Below are positions 26,571 through 35,532 of a stretch of 64,000 nt of DNA, piece after piece. Within the stretch, counting starts at the first letter, position 1. Each line of letters begins with the position of its first letter. The notes beneath the pieces were generated by a model. It was given only the letters and a program-made list of their open reading frames with translations. It searched no databases and was not told the origin of the DNA. Source of the DNA: Cyanidium caldarium (lineage: Eukaryota > Rhodophyta > Bangiophyceae > Cyanidiales > Cyanidiaceae); the NCBI GenBank assembly GCA_026184775.1, contig JANCYW010000010.1, forward strand, positions 62,001 to 126,000, read 5' to 3'. The position numbers and the translations under genes are program-made.

Positions 26571-27755
26571 TCAGGTCTTTACACCATCCTGGCGCTGGAC
26601 TGCGGCGATATCCATTTCAGCGCAAACGCGCTCCAGCGCCGACCGCAAACCGCCGAGGCGGTACAGCGCCGTCAAGAGGTCGTTCCGCTTGGCGTCCAGG
26701 AAATCCGACACCCGCGGCACCCGACCGCATTGCTGAATGAATGCTTTGAGTTGTCGGTCGGCTTCGTCGCGCGTCCAGAACAACCGCGGCTTGCGCCGCA
26801 ACGGGTAATGGCGTTGTGATCGGAGGCCCAGACGCGGGGCCATCACCGATAGACCACCGTGCTGCTTGATGCCGTCGACCAGGCCGCGCGGCCCGTATTG
26901 GCGTAGCTGCCGCTCGTTGGGCATGACATCGGGCGGCAGGCGCGCGCGTTCGGCCACCCGACGCACTTCAGCGGCCACGGCGGTCAGGTCGGTCCAGCGC
27001 ATGATGAGCGACGAACGCGCCACCAGACCCAGCTGGCGCGCCACCAGTCGGAAGCCGCCGTGCAACCCGATGGCGTATCGCAGGTCGTACCGGTTGTGCG
27101 CCTCCAGCTCATCCACTGTGGGCATGTATCGTGCCGAGTCGGAATTCTCGCACACAAACTTTGTCAACTCGGAGCGCAGGTTCTTCCACTCCCTCCAATA
27201 GTGTCGCGGTTTCTGCGGGCCGCCGCGGCGTCGCAGTTTGGGCGCGCTGGCATCCGCCGGCTGACTCAACACGTCCGTGGCGGTGCGCACGCCGAGCCGT
27301 TCGGCGACGCGCTTCCACCCACCGTGCCGACGAATGCCGTTGGCGAGCCACGGCCGCGGGTGCGGCATGAAGCGCAGCTCGGTCGCCGACGGCAACCGCC
27401 GCTCGTCGACGAGACCGTTCTCCTCGCAAAACTCGCGCACCTCGCGAGCTACATTATTAAAGTCGGACCAGTAAAAACTGGGGCGCGGTGCGCGCCGCGG
27501 CAACGGAGGCACCGTCTGGTGCGCGTTGCCGGGCTCCAGTGGCTCCCCCGGACGCCGCCGTCGCATGCCCACGGACAGCGCTCCCGGACGGACACGCGAA
27601 CGGCCGACGCCCAGCGGACCGCTCGGAGGCAGCGGCCATGGCCACCCTTGACGTTGCCCGCCGCTGACCAGCCGATCGATCCGCGCACACACACGACGCC
27701 GATCCGATGCCGGTGCGCCCCCGATCGGTGCTCGGACGGGCGGCGGGATCCACAT
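26571..27755 (-). CDS. Four-repeat HGG-motif protein A
   Basis: Unnamed family, 394 aa from the ATG at 27755. A basic, Pro/Arg-rich leader (~90 residues, no acids early) may be an organelle transit sequence. Four repeats of ~60 residues follow at about 94-157, 185-246, 250-312 and 325-381. The shared pattern is aromatic-W, helix with L/V-x-x-E, then MP-x-x-x-EL, R-x-DL-x-x-AI, HGG-hydrophobic-x-x-VA-x-x-LGL. Clear examples are YDLRYAIGLHGGFRLVARQL and PWLANGIRRHGGWKRVAERL. The helix-turn-helix spacing and clustered Arg suggest nucleic-acid binding, but this is inference. It is the tandem paralogue of the gene at 28017-29120, with the four repeats in the same order. Upstream of 27755 the frame lacks an ATG. 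Confidence 0.75.
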   Translation of the reverse strand: MWIPPPVRAPIGGAPASDRRRVCARIDRLVSGGQRQGWPWPLPPSGPLGVGRSRVRPGALSVGMRRRRPGEPLEPGNAHQTVPPLPRRAPRPSFYWSDFNNVAREVREFCEENGLVDERRLPSATELRFMPHPRPWLANGIRRHGGWKRVAERLGVRTATDVLSQPADASAPKLRRRGGPQKPRHYWREWKNLRSELTKFVCENSDSARYMPTVDELEAHNRYDLRYAIGLHGGFRLVARQLGLVARSSLIMRWTDLTAVAAEVRRVAERARLPPDVMPNERQLRQYGPRGLVDGIKQHGGLSVMAPRLGLRSQRHYPLRRKPRLFWTRDEADRQLKAFIQQCGRVPRVSDFLDAKRNDLLTALYRLGGLRSALERVCAEMDIAAVQRQDGVKT

Positions 27756-28016
27756 GCGCGCCTCGGAGCACAACGCCGCCGGCACGTTTAGCGCATCCTT
27801 TCACTGCCCACCGCTCCAGCGGCACCACCACGATGCCCACCGACACCGAGCAGCCGCCCGCGAAATACCTCGCGTAGAGGATGGAGCGATGCGTTTGCAG
27901 CCGGTCGGTACGGTGGGAGCTCGAGGCAACCGACCCGAATGCCCCACCGACGTTGGAAACCAGAGGGAGGGAGGTCTGCGCCGCATGGCCACGGTCGTCG
28001 TATGTGCAGAGGGTCA

Positions 28017-29120
28017 TCATTTAGGGAGGAGGGTTGCGTCGTGATCGAGTGCGTCGGCGGGCTGCATTTCATCCCCTGAGGTGTCGGGGAGGTGTTGCGG
28101 CCGAGCCGCCGGGACACCGATGCGCTGGGCGGCCGCGGTCAGCCCGCCGAACTTTTGGGCGGCATGCTCGAGGTCGCGCCTTCCGATATCGTTCAGGAAC
28201 TGCTTGGTGGGCATGCGGCCGTATTGCTGCACGATGGCGCGCATCTCCGCGTCCACCGTGTGCTGCGTCCAGTATCCGAGCGGTTTGCGGCGGGCGCGTA
28301 TGTGGCGCTGTGGGCGGAGGTGCAGGCGCGGGGCGACCGCGGCCACGCCGCCGTGCCGTGCGATGGCCTGTGGCAGGCCGGTGGCGCCGTACATCGATAG
28401 CTGCCGCAGCGTGGGCATGACACCGGGGGCGACGCCTGCATGTTTGGCGGCTTGTAGGATCTCCTGGTGCACGTGCGGGAAATCGTCCCAGTAGCCGCGC
28501 GGACAGGCGCGCGTGAGCAAGCCCAGCACGCGGGCCACCGCATGAAAGCCGCCGTGTTTGCTGATGGCGCGCACCAGATCGCTGCGGTTGTTCTCCTCCA
28601 GCTCTTGCGCTGTGGGCATGTGGTGGAACGACTTGCCGCGCGTCCGCACAAAATCCAACACCTCGCGCGACACGTTGTTCCAGTCGCGCCAGTAGTTGGG
28701 AGGTGCCATGCGCGTGCTGCGCATCTTCACCGCAAACGTCAAATATAGCGACTGCGGCCGCGCGATCGACGTCAGCTGCAAGCCGAGCCGGTCAGCCACC
28801 GCCAGCCAGCCGCCGTGCAGGCGGATAGCGTTGCTGAGGTACGGGCGCGGGTGCGGCATCTTCTCCAACTCCGACTGGGAGGGCATGCGCCGCTCCCACG
28901 CAATCCCGTTCTCCTCGCAAAAATCGTAAATCTCCCGCGCCAGGTTCTCAAAGTTGTGCCAGTACGCCACCGGCCAACGTTTCCGTTTCGGCGACCGGTC
29001 GGCCACCAGGTGTAGTCGGCGCAGCGGCGCGGAGCGGGCGCTCGGCCGTGTCGATGAGGAGAGACGGGAGCGTCGTCGGGGTTGCCAAACCATCGACGGC
29101 ACCACAAACGTTGTGCACAT
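28017..29120 (-). CDS. Four-repeat HGG-motif protein B
   Basis: Tandem paralogue of the preceding gene, 367 aa from the ATG at 29120 (alternative ATG at 29093). The first 50 residues are basic and Ser/Arg-rich (WQPRRRSRLSSSTRPSARSA), consistent with a transit peptide. Repeats lie at about 52-115, 142-203, 209-270 and 282-337. Examples are PYLSNAIRLHGGWLAVADRL, SDLVRAISKHGGFHAVARVL and TGLPQAIARHGGVAAVAPRL. Repeat n of this protein is closer to repeat n of paralogue A than to its own other repeats (both have FCEENG in repeat 1, RSQRH or RPQRH after repeat 3), so the four-repeat form preceded the gene duplication. The C-terminus is acidic. No characterised family was identified; RNA or DNA binding in an organelle is a guess. 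Confidence 0.75.
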   Translation of the reverse strand: MCTTFVVPSMVWQPRRRSRLSSSTRPSARSAPLRRLHLVADRSPKRKRWPVAYWHNFENLAREIYDFCEENGIAWERRMPSQSELEKMPHPRPYLSNAIRLHGGWLAVADRLGLQLTSIARPQSLYLTFAVKMRSTRMAPPNYWRDWNNVSREVLDFVRTRGKSFHHMPTAQELEENNRSDLVRAISKHGGFHAVARVLGLLTRACPRGYWDDFPHVHQEILQAAKHAGVAPGVMPTLRQLSMYGATGLPQAIARHGGVAAVAPRLHLRPQRHIRARRKPLGYWTQHTVDAEMRAIVQQYGRMPTKQFLNDIGRRDLEHAAQKFGGLTAAAQRIGVPAARPQHLPDTSGDEMQPADALDHDATLLPK

Positions 29121-29442
29121 TGCGGTGTGCACGTGTCAACTGGAAGTGGACATCGTGTAGAGGTGATCAAGAGGTGCCACACCTGCGCAAGCGGGAGCGC
29201 ACCTCTCCCCCGGGATGGGTGTGTCTCGTGCCGTCGCGCGCGCGAGACATCCGATGCGACGCGCGACGAAGGCGCCCTCGATCGATCGATCGCCGCGTGG
29301 GCGGGCGCTCGGGTCCGTTCCCATCGGCAGGTAGTAGCGCACGCCGCTGCGGCCGTTCCCGCTTTCATCCGCGATACAGCGCCCCCGGAAATGTCCATAC
29401 ACACTCGATACGAATGATTTACGGTTGGGGTGCCCATGGCGA
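29121..29442. other. Intergenic region with a TCGA tetranucleotide run
   Basis: About 320 bp upstream of HGG protein B and downstream of the At5g03900-like stop. A short (TCGA)n run lies at 29278-29292 and a GC alternating patch near 29234-29243. No gene was recognised. Confidence 0.5.
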
Positions 29443-30981
29443 TCACTCCAATCGCTTGTCAAACTCCTCCAGTACGTCCTGATTCTGTTCGGCGGCGCTC
29501 TTGCCGGAGGTGTAGATGACATCCGACTCGAGGATGCGTTTCAGTTGGCGGCGCTTGCGTCGCGCCGAGTCCAACTTGCGCCGCAACACGGCGCTACCGC
29601 GTTGCAGCAGTTCGAGCCACCGTCGGCGGGCGGCGTTGCGCGCCTCGATTTGGCGGTTCTCTGCGCGCAGCCACGCCAGGCGGCCCAGCGGGATCGCCAG
29701 AAAGGCCACCGCGTACGCCAGCAGGGGCGGGTAGAGCCACCGCAGAAAGCCCAGTTGGTAGGCAGCGATATTGGACATGTAGGTGCCCAGGGTGATGGCG
29801 CCCAAAAAGTTCACCGCGCCCAGAGCGATGGCGCCGCCGATCTGCAGCGACGACGCTTTGGAGAACACCAGCGGGCGCTCCTGCAGCACCTCCGCCGATT
29901 CGATGGTGCCGGGTGCGTCGACGCCGGTGGCATCGACAGCGGCCGTCGTCAGCAGGCTGGGGAACACGTACACGATATCGCCGTCGTCGGTCACTTCCGG
30001 TCTGCCGTCCAGCCGCAGCAGCACCGGCAGCATGAACGACTCGTCCACCACGGTGCTGCTGTGGTCACCGGAGGACGGCAGCGGCACTTGCAAAAAGGGT
30101 GCCAGCTGCTCGGCGGTGACCGCGCCGCCGCACTCCCGGATGCGGGCGGCCACGCGCTGCCACCGTCGCTCGTCCAGATCCGCGTTCGGGTCGCCGTCGC
30201 CGAACAGAAACGAGAAGATGCTCTCCAGGAACGACATGCCCTCTTTTCGGCGCCGCGTCGAGTAATTGTACGGGCGCGGATAGAAGATGACCTCGAACGG
30301 GTTCGGACCGAGCCAAATGTAGGTGTTCGAGGCGGACCACGCGGGGTCGCGGCCGTACGACGGCCGGCGCTCGTTGTCGCGGCCCTGCGACGAGCTCGAT
30401 ATCACCACCAGACTCGCAAAGACGATGGAGATGGACACCAGCAGCATGACGCCGAACGAGATGCGCATCAGGTAGGCGAAGAACGGTTGCACCTGTTTCC
30501 ATCGTTGGCGCAGCGCCGCGGTCAGACTGCGGCGCAACAACTGCTGTCGCACATCGGATGCAAAGTTGTACACAAGCTCGCCGTCGCGGCTCACCTCCAG
30601 GTGCGCACCCACCAGTCCCGCCAGCGCCAGCAGACCGCGCTCGGTGGCGCTCAGGTCCAGTCCCGCCCGCGCCGCCACATCGGCCACGCTCACGCGGCCG
30701 CCCAGCTTCTCCACCGCCTCCAGCACGCGGTCGTCGGAGCGTGTCAGGCCAAAGCGCATCGACTCGCTATCCGAGAGGGTCATACGCCAGAAGCCGTTGC
30801 GATGCACACGGGCGCCAGGTGCCGGTGCCTCCAACCACGGCGTTGGCAGCAGCGGCTGCACCGGTGGCATCCGAGGCGCCCTCCACCGCGTCGGTCGGGC
30901 GCCCGCACTCGACGCCCGCCGCAGCATCCGCCCCGTGCCCTGGGCACCGCACCAGCTGACAAGCACAAAACCGAGCGGCAT
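29443..30981 (-). CDS. At5g03900-type plastid membrane protein
   Basis: Homologue of the conserved plant plastid-envelope protein At5g03900 (annotated in plants as iron-sulfur-cluster family, function poorly defined). The product is 512 aa. A transit-like basic leader is followed by a winged-helix-like domain (VLEAVEKLGGRVSVADVAAR to GELVYNF). The first membrane span is FFAYLMRISFGVMLLVSISI VFASLVV. The diagnostic middle part reads RRKEGMSFLESIFSFLFGDG, DPNADLDERRWQRVAARI, ECGGAVTAEQLAPFL and ESFMLPVLLRLDGRPEV, nearly matching plants. Two more spans follow: LQIGGAIALGAVNFLGAITL and LYPPLLAYAVAFLAIPLGR. The C-terminus is coiled and basic (RRKLDSARRKRRQLKR). The start at 30981 (MPLGFVLVSW) is the first ATG before the conserved part. 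It is divergent from the FAH gene. Confidence 0.8.
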   Translation of the reverse strand: MPLGFVLVSWCGAQGTGRMLRRASSAGARPTRWRAPRMPPVQPLLPTPWLEAPAPGARVHRNGFWRMTLSDSESMRFGLTRSDDRVLEAVEKLGGRVSVADVAARAGLDLSATERGLLALAGLVGAHLEVSRDGELVYNFASDVRQQLLRRSLTAALRQRWKQVQPFFAYLMRISFGVMLLVSISIVFASLVVISSSSQGRDNERRPSYGRDPAWSASNTYIWLGPNPFEVIFYPRPYNYSTRRRKEGMSFLESIFSFLFGDGDPNADLDERRWQRVAARIRECGGAVTAEQLAPFLQVPLPSSGDHSSTVVDESFMLPVLLRLDGRPEVTDDGDIVYVFPSLLTTAAVDATGVDAPGTIESAEVLQERPLVFSKASSLQIGGAIALGAVNFLGAITLGTYMSNIAAYQLGFLRWLYPPLLAYAVAFLAIPLGRLAWLRAENRQIEARNAARRRWLELLQRGSAVLRRKLDSARRKRRQLKRILESDVIYTSGKSAAEQNQDVLEEFDKRLE

Positions 30982-31362
30982 ATTGGGTCGCCTTGCGCCC
31001 GCCTCTTCGGGTTCTGTGCAATGCGGGCGACGCGCGCGCCCGGCCACCGCTCGCTGCAACCTCCGACACCACGAAAGCGTCTCTCGGCCGGCCGGTGGCG
31101 ACGCGCAGAGAGACAGCACTTGCACAACCACTAGAAACACGATCCTCGCCCGATCGACACTCTGAAGCGGCCCCGGCCCCACAACGACAACGCTGCGGGT
31201 GTCTGCACTCGTGTTCACCCGACCCAGCGCGCACGCGCGCTGCCCGAGCGGTGCGCCCTCCGGAAGGCGGAGATAACGCCTGGTGGGACGGAGGTCGCCC
31301 ACGCCGACCCCATTACAGCCGTGGACAGCACGACGGATAGGACCGAAGGACGCTCTCTGATT
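30982..31362. other. Divergent promoter region
   Basis: About 380 bp between the At5g03900-like start and the fumarylacetoacetase start. Open frames run through from both sides because of GC bias. No discrete regulatory motif could be assigned. Confidence 0.5.
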
Positions 31363-32697
31363 ATGGCACGTGAGGCCATCGTGGACGTGGAGGGGGAGTC
31401 GGACTTTTCTCTGGAAAATTTGCCGTACGGTGTGTTCCGACTGCGGAGCGACGCCCGGGCGCAGATCGGCGTAGCCATCGGCGCGTACGTGCTCAAGCTG
31501 GCTGCATGCGCTGAGGGCGGACTGTTTGACGAGTGCCACGCGGAGGTGTTCTCGGCGGCGGCGGCGAGGCGGGTTTTCGGCCAGCCGACGTTGAACGCGT
31601 TTATGGAGTTGGGGCGGCCGGCGTGGACGGAGGCGCGTCGGGCCATCCAGACCGCGCTGGACAAGCACGGGAGCGGATTCGCCCTGCTGCGAGAGGCGTT
31701 CGCTTCGGGAGAGGCCAACCGTTTCCTCTGTCGCGCGGAGGATGTGGTCATGTTGCTGCCGGTGCACATCGGCGATTATACCGATTTTTACGCCTCGCTG
31801 CAGCATGCTAGCAACTTGGGCGCGATGATGCGCGGGCCAGGCAACGAGCTGATGCCCAACTGGCGGCACTTACCGGTGGCATATCATGGGCGGGCGTCGT
31901 CGATCGTGGTGTCGGGCACCGACGTGCGTCGACCGCGCGGTCAGCTTCGGCCGGACGAGGCCGACGAGCCGGTGTATGCGCCGTCGCGCCTGCTAGACCT
32001 GGAGTTGGAGGTGGGTGTGTTGATTGCGCGCGACAGCAAGCGCGGCGAGCCGGTTCCCATCGGGCAGGCGCGCGACTATCTGTTCGGGCTGGTGTTGGTG
32101 AATGATTGGAGCGCGCGGGATGTGCAAAAGTGGGAGTACCAGCCGCTGGGGCCGTTCAACGCCAAGAACTTTGCCACCACCCTATCGCCCTGGGTGGTCA
32201 CGCTGGAGGCGCTGGAGCCGCATCGCGTGGCCGCGCCCGCGCAACAGCCGCCGGTACTATCGTACTTGGATGAGGGCGAGCAGCGCAGCACGTTGGACAT
32301 TGCGCTGCGGGTACTGCTGAACGACACGGTGGTCTCGCGCACCAACTTTCGGTACCTGTATTGGACGCTGGAGCAGATGGTGGTGCATCACACCTCCACC
32401 GGCTGCAATTTGCGCTGTGGCGACTTGCTGGCTAGCGGCACCATCTCCGGCCCGGAGCCGAGTTCGTACGGCTCGCTGATCGAGTTGTGTTGGCGGGGCA
32501 CACGGGATATCGTGCTGGACGATGGGAGCACGCGCAAGTTTCTACTCGATGGCGATGCGGTGTCGTTGCGGGGCCGGGCGGGCGCCCGCGGGCGTTACGT
32601 CGGATTCGGGCGGTGTGACGGGCGTATCCTGCCGGCGACGGAGGAAGGTGTTGCGGCGGCGGCGGCGGCGGCGGCGGCGGCCGGCAGCAAATCGTGA
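31363..32697 (+). CDS. FAH: Fumarylacetoacetase
   Basis: Last enzyme of tyrosine catabolism, hydrolysing fumarylacetoacetate to fumarate and acetoacetate. The product is 444 aa (animal enzyme ~419). The N-terminal SH3-like domain begins with ESDFSLENLPYGVFR, the family start motif. Catalytic-domain residues are visible: YTDFYASLQHASNLG (metal Asp and catalytic His), LLDLELEVGVLI (two metal Glu), LVNDWSARDVQKWEYQPLG (metal Asp) and FNAKNFATTLSPWVV (active-site Lys). The end QMVVHHTSTGCNLRCGDLLA, then GTISGPEPSSYGSLIEL, is also diagnostic. The ATG at 31363 (MAREAIVDVEG) places the conserved DF-x-x-x-NLPYG at the usual position. The C-terminus has a nine-Ala run from a (GCG)n tract at ~32653-32680, an extension not needed for activity. 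Confidence 0.95.
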   Translation: MAREAIVDVEGESDFSLENLPYGVFRLRSDARAQIGVAIGAYVLKLAACAEGGLFDECHAEVFSAAAARRVFGQPTLNAFMELGRPAWTEARRAIQTALDKHGSGFALLREAFASGEANRFLCRAEDVVMLLPVHIGDYTDFYASLQHASNLGAMMRGPGNELMPNWRHLPVAYHGRASSIVVSGTDVRRPRGQLRPDEADEPVYAPSRLLDLELEVGVLIARDSKRGEPVPIGQARDYLFGLVLVNDWSARDVQKWEYQPLGPFNAKNFATTLSPWVVTLEALEPHRVAAPAQQPPVLSYLDEGEQRSTLDIALRVLLNDTVVSRTNFRYLYWTLEQMVVHHTSTGCNLRCGDLLASGTISGPEPSSYGSLIELCWRGTRDIVLDDGSTRKFLLDGDAVSLRGRAGARGRYVGFGRCDGRILPATEEGVAAAAAAAAAAGSKS

Positions 32698-32751
32698 GCG
32701 ATACAACGCCGGTGTTTGGTGGAGGTGCGGAGGGTATGGGCGTCGGGATTT

Positions 32752-34335
32752 TTACAACGCATACACCGACAGGTTTCCCAGCGAGTCGGAGGTGACCACG
32801 AGGTTGGCGCGGTCAACCACATCGCCGGACACGATGTAGTCGTTGCTGGGCGCGGCGCGGCCCTCGGTGCTGCCGCTGCAACCGAGGGCGGCATTCGGAA
32901 AGTGCCTGCTGCACCATAACATTTCGTAGCGCCAGTTGAGCTCCACTTGTCGCCACACCGAGCACGACGGCGCGCCAAACGACACGAATCGTTCGGAGGC
33001 GATGCTGTGCAAGTCACCGACGGCTCGTTGCGACGGATCGCGGAACGTGCCCACCAGCTGGCGCATGCGCAAATCGGCCAGCACCAAGGAACCGTCGCTG
33101 TACCCGAGCACCGCCGTACCGGCACTGCCGTGCAAGTGGGCGTGCGCGAACAGCCCCGGTTTGCGGGTCTCTAGCACCAGCGGCGCGCCGCAGTCGTCGT
33201 CGGGGCGAACGCGGGCATCGAAGAGATATAGCGCGCCGTCGTCCATGGTGCAGGTGCAGAGGCCGGACCACGCGGCCGGGTTGCCGCCGTCGTCACCGCA
33301 CAGCCGCACGCTGCTGATCGGCCGTCCGGTGCAGTGGCGAAAGCGCACGGCCGAGTCGGCGGCGCCGTTACTGTCTTCGAAGGCGCGCGTCAGACAGGTG
33401 CCGATCAGCTGACCGTCAAAGCCCGCCGATAGCAACAGGTCGTCGGCGGGGTCAGGCGCCGCCAGCAGCTCGCGAATGTCGTCGCGGTGGATAGACCGCA
33501 CCAGCGGCGGCGACGTCGGTCCCTGGCACGGATCGTCGCTGTGCACCGCCAGAAAGCCGATGCGACCGCGAGACAGAGCGAACAGCACGCCGCGGTCGCG
33601 CCAGTAGCGCACGTCGCGCACGAAACTGTCCACGTTGCAGGACCACCAGCGCAACGGCTCGACGGCGGCGGCGGTGGGGGTGGTGGGTGTCAGGTGCCCG
33701 ACCAGCTGTAGCCACTCCTCGCTTCCCGCGTGCTGCGAGGAGTGGGTGTACGAGAGCAGCGGCTGCAACGACACGTGAATGAGGCGATTGTGGTGGCTGT
33801 GTTCGGGGCGAAACTCCTCGGTGCCCACCACCACGAACTCGCCGGTGGGTGATAGCGACGGGCGCGACAACGATGGTATGAGTGTGGACACCGCCTCGGG
33901 CGCATCGTCCAGGCCCAGCGGGGCGACGTGGATGGTCACGCGCGGCAACCGCACCGGCAACACAGCCTCCGAGGAGGAGGAGGGCGTGGCACTCGGGTCG
34001 GGTGGCGGCTGCTCGGGCAACCACGAGGTGGCGGTCACATCGAAGCCGCCGCCGCCGCCACCACCACCAGTGGGAGCCACCTCCGTCGGGTCGGCTCGCG
34101 CGATGGTCGTCAGAGTGTTCAGCTCGGAGACGCTCAGTTCCGGCATGGCCAGCAGGTGTTCGTAACTGCCGGCGTCGGGCGACAGGCGCCCTGACGGCGG
34201 CGCCTGTCCCTCGCTGGGCATCAGCAGATCGGTGACCACGCCGGAGCGGTACGACTCCAGCGTCGAGAACAGCCACGAATCTACTTCTTCCAGCGGGGCG
34301 ATATGCGGCGCCGACCAGGAGAGGTGGTCGATCAT
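32752..34335 (-). CDS. WD40-like beta-propeller protein
   Basis: Predicted beta-propeller protein, 527 aa from the ATG at 34335 (MIDHLSWSAPHIAPLEEVD). Residues ~1-140 contain a Gly8 run and Ser/Pro-rich linkers. Weak WD40-type blades follow: PSLSPTGEFVVVGTEEF, DVRYWRDRGVLFALSRGRIG, HRDDIRELLAAPDPADDLLL, SAGFDGQLIGTCL, CTMDDGALYLFDAR, TAVLGYSDGSLVLADLRM and a final NLVVTSDSLGNLSVYAL. The DD-x-LL-x-SAG-x-DG and DG-x-L-x-x-x-D-x-R patterns are typical. The last strand (SDSLGNLSVYAL) lies at the extreme C-terminus, as is common for propellers closed by the N-terminal strand. No specific WD40 family was recognised. It is convergent with FAH, with 54 bp between. Confidence 0.6.
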   Translation of the reverse strand: MIDHLSWSAPHIAPLEEVDSWLFSTLESYRSGVVTDLLMPSEGQAPPSGRLSPDAGSYEHLLAMPELSVSELNTLTTIARADPTEVAPTGGGGGGGGFDVTATSWLPEQPPPDPSATPSSSSEAVLPVRLPRVTIHVAPLGLDDAPEAVSTLIPSLSRPSLSPTGEFVVVGTEEFRPEHSHHNRLIHVSLQPLLSYTHSSQHAGSEEWLQLVGHLTPTTPTAAAVEPLRWWSCNVDSFVRDVRYWRDRGVLFALSRGRIGFLAVHSDDPCQGPTSPPLVRSIHRDDIRELLAAPDPADDLLLSAGFDGQLIGTCLTRAFEDSNGAADSAVRFRHCTGRPISSVRLCGDDGGNPAAWSGLCTCTMDDGALYLFDARVRPDDDCGAPLVLETRKPGLFAHAHLHGSAGTAVLGYSDGSLVLADLRMRQLVGTFRDPSQRAVGDLHSIASERFVSFGAPSCSVWRQVELNWRYEMLWCSRHFPNAALGCSGSTEGRAAPSNDYIVSGDVVDRANLVVTSDSLGNLSVYAL

Positions 34336-34940
34336 AGCGACCGGCGCCGTAGTGACCCGTCCGGTGCTTGCCACCTCGTACCGACGCTGAGGTCACCGAC
34401 GCGCGCTGTGCACAACGCCAACGTCTACCTGTCGACATCGTCAACGTCAAGCTGTGTGGATTGGACAACCGGGTGTACTCTATATCGGCATCGCGCCTGG
34501 CGTTGCCCCGTTTTGGACTTGAAAGGTCCACCCGTCAGCCGGTGCGCACCGATGGCGGAACGCGATCGTCGCATCGCGTCCGTTCCGCCGTTCTGCGGTT
34601 CCGCTTGCGGGATGCGAAAGGTCCGCTGTGCGCGCGCGTGCGCGTGGGCGATTCTCGATGCAGTAGGGGCGGGAGGGCGTGCACCTGTGTGTGTGTGTGT
34701 GCACGCTGGGAGGGATGCGCCAAGCGCAAGGCCAACGCTGAGCGAATGGGGGATGCTGCTGGTGTTCTCGGGATGAGCAGCAGGAAAGAGCACGGGACGC
34801 GGAACCGACTCCAGGGCGCAACGATAATCCTCTGTTACGAACATACAAATATTGACTGCTCGTCAGGTTGATCGCCCTTCACGTCGATTGGTGCTAACGA
34901 CTTTGTCTCCTGGCGTTTACTTTGACTCTCCCTCATCCCC
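34336..34940. other. Intergenic region with TG repeat
   Basis: About 605 bp upstream of the WD40-like gene and downstream of the prefoldin stop. A (TG)n run lies at ~34685-34701, inside alternating purine-pyrimidine sequence. Overlapping open frames have no recognisable product. No RNA gene was recognised. Confidence 0.5.
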
Positions 34941-35336
34941 TCATTCGCCGCTGATCGGCTCCGACTCGGCGCTTTGCTCCAGCCGCGATGCCAGCTGCTG
35001 TAGCTCGCGTTGGCACTCGGCGAGCTTGTCCTGGAACTGGGCCTCCAGGCCCTGCAAGGTGCGCTGCGCCTCCTCGGCCTGCTGTGTCTGCGTCTGTAAA
35101 CTTCGCTGCAGCGTCGGCCGATCCGTCAGCAAGAATGCCCGCCCCACCGAGCGATATGCAACGCGCTCGGTGTCCAATCGTCCGAGCTCCTGCTGGGTGA
35201 GCGTCGCTGTCAGCGCGTCTCGCTTGGCCGCGTCCAGCTGCAGCTGGATCTGCACCAGCCGCCGACCCAACTCGGTGGCGCGCATTTGCGCCTCCGCCAC
35301 CGACTCCATTAGGCGTCGCTGCCCCGAGTCCTCCAT
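34941..35336 (-). CDS. PFD1: Prefoldin subunit 1-like
   Basis: Beta-type subunit of the hexameric prefoldin chaperone, which delivers nascent actin and tubulin to the CCT chaperonin in the cytosol. The product is 131 aa, close to human PFDN1 (122 aa). Two long helices (coiled coil) flank a beta hairpin: ATELGRRLVQIQLQLDAAKR, then TLTQQELGRLDTERVAYRSV, then GRAFLLTDRPTLQRSLQ and a heptad-rich C-terminal helix EEAQRTLQGLEAQFQDKL. The central Y-x-x-VGR-x-F-x-L motif is diagnostic for PFD1. The ATG at 35336 starts MEDSGQRRLMESVAEA. The frame continues upstream but with non-protein-like composition that overlaps the divergent E(z) gene. Confidence 0.8.
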   Translation of the reverse strand: MEDSGQRRLMESVAEAQMRATELGRRLVQIQLQLDAAKRDALTATLTQQELGRLDTERVAYRSVGRAFLLTDRPTLQRSLQTQTQQAEEAQRTLQGLEAQFQDKLAECQRELQQLASRLEQSAESEPISGE

Positions 35337-35532
35337 AAGATGAGGTGGAAACAAGTGCCGGTGGAGAGGGTATGCGACTGAGGCACAAGCGTCGAAGCGA
35401 AGCCGAGCACAGCCCCACACGCCTGGCGTGTCCGGGATGTCTCGCACGGCCGCAGTGGATGGCGCGCAAAGCGCTTGCAACGACTGGTCCAGGGGTGGAA
35501 AACACCGATCGGTGAACAGGAGGACAGATGGA

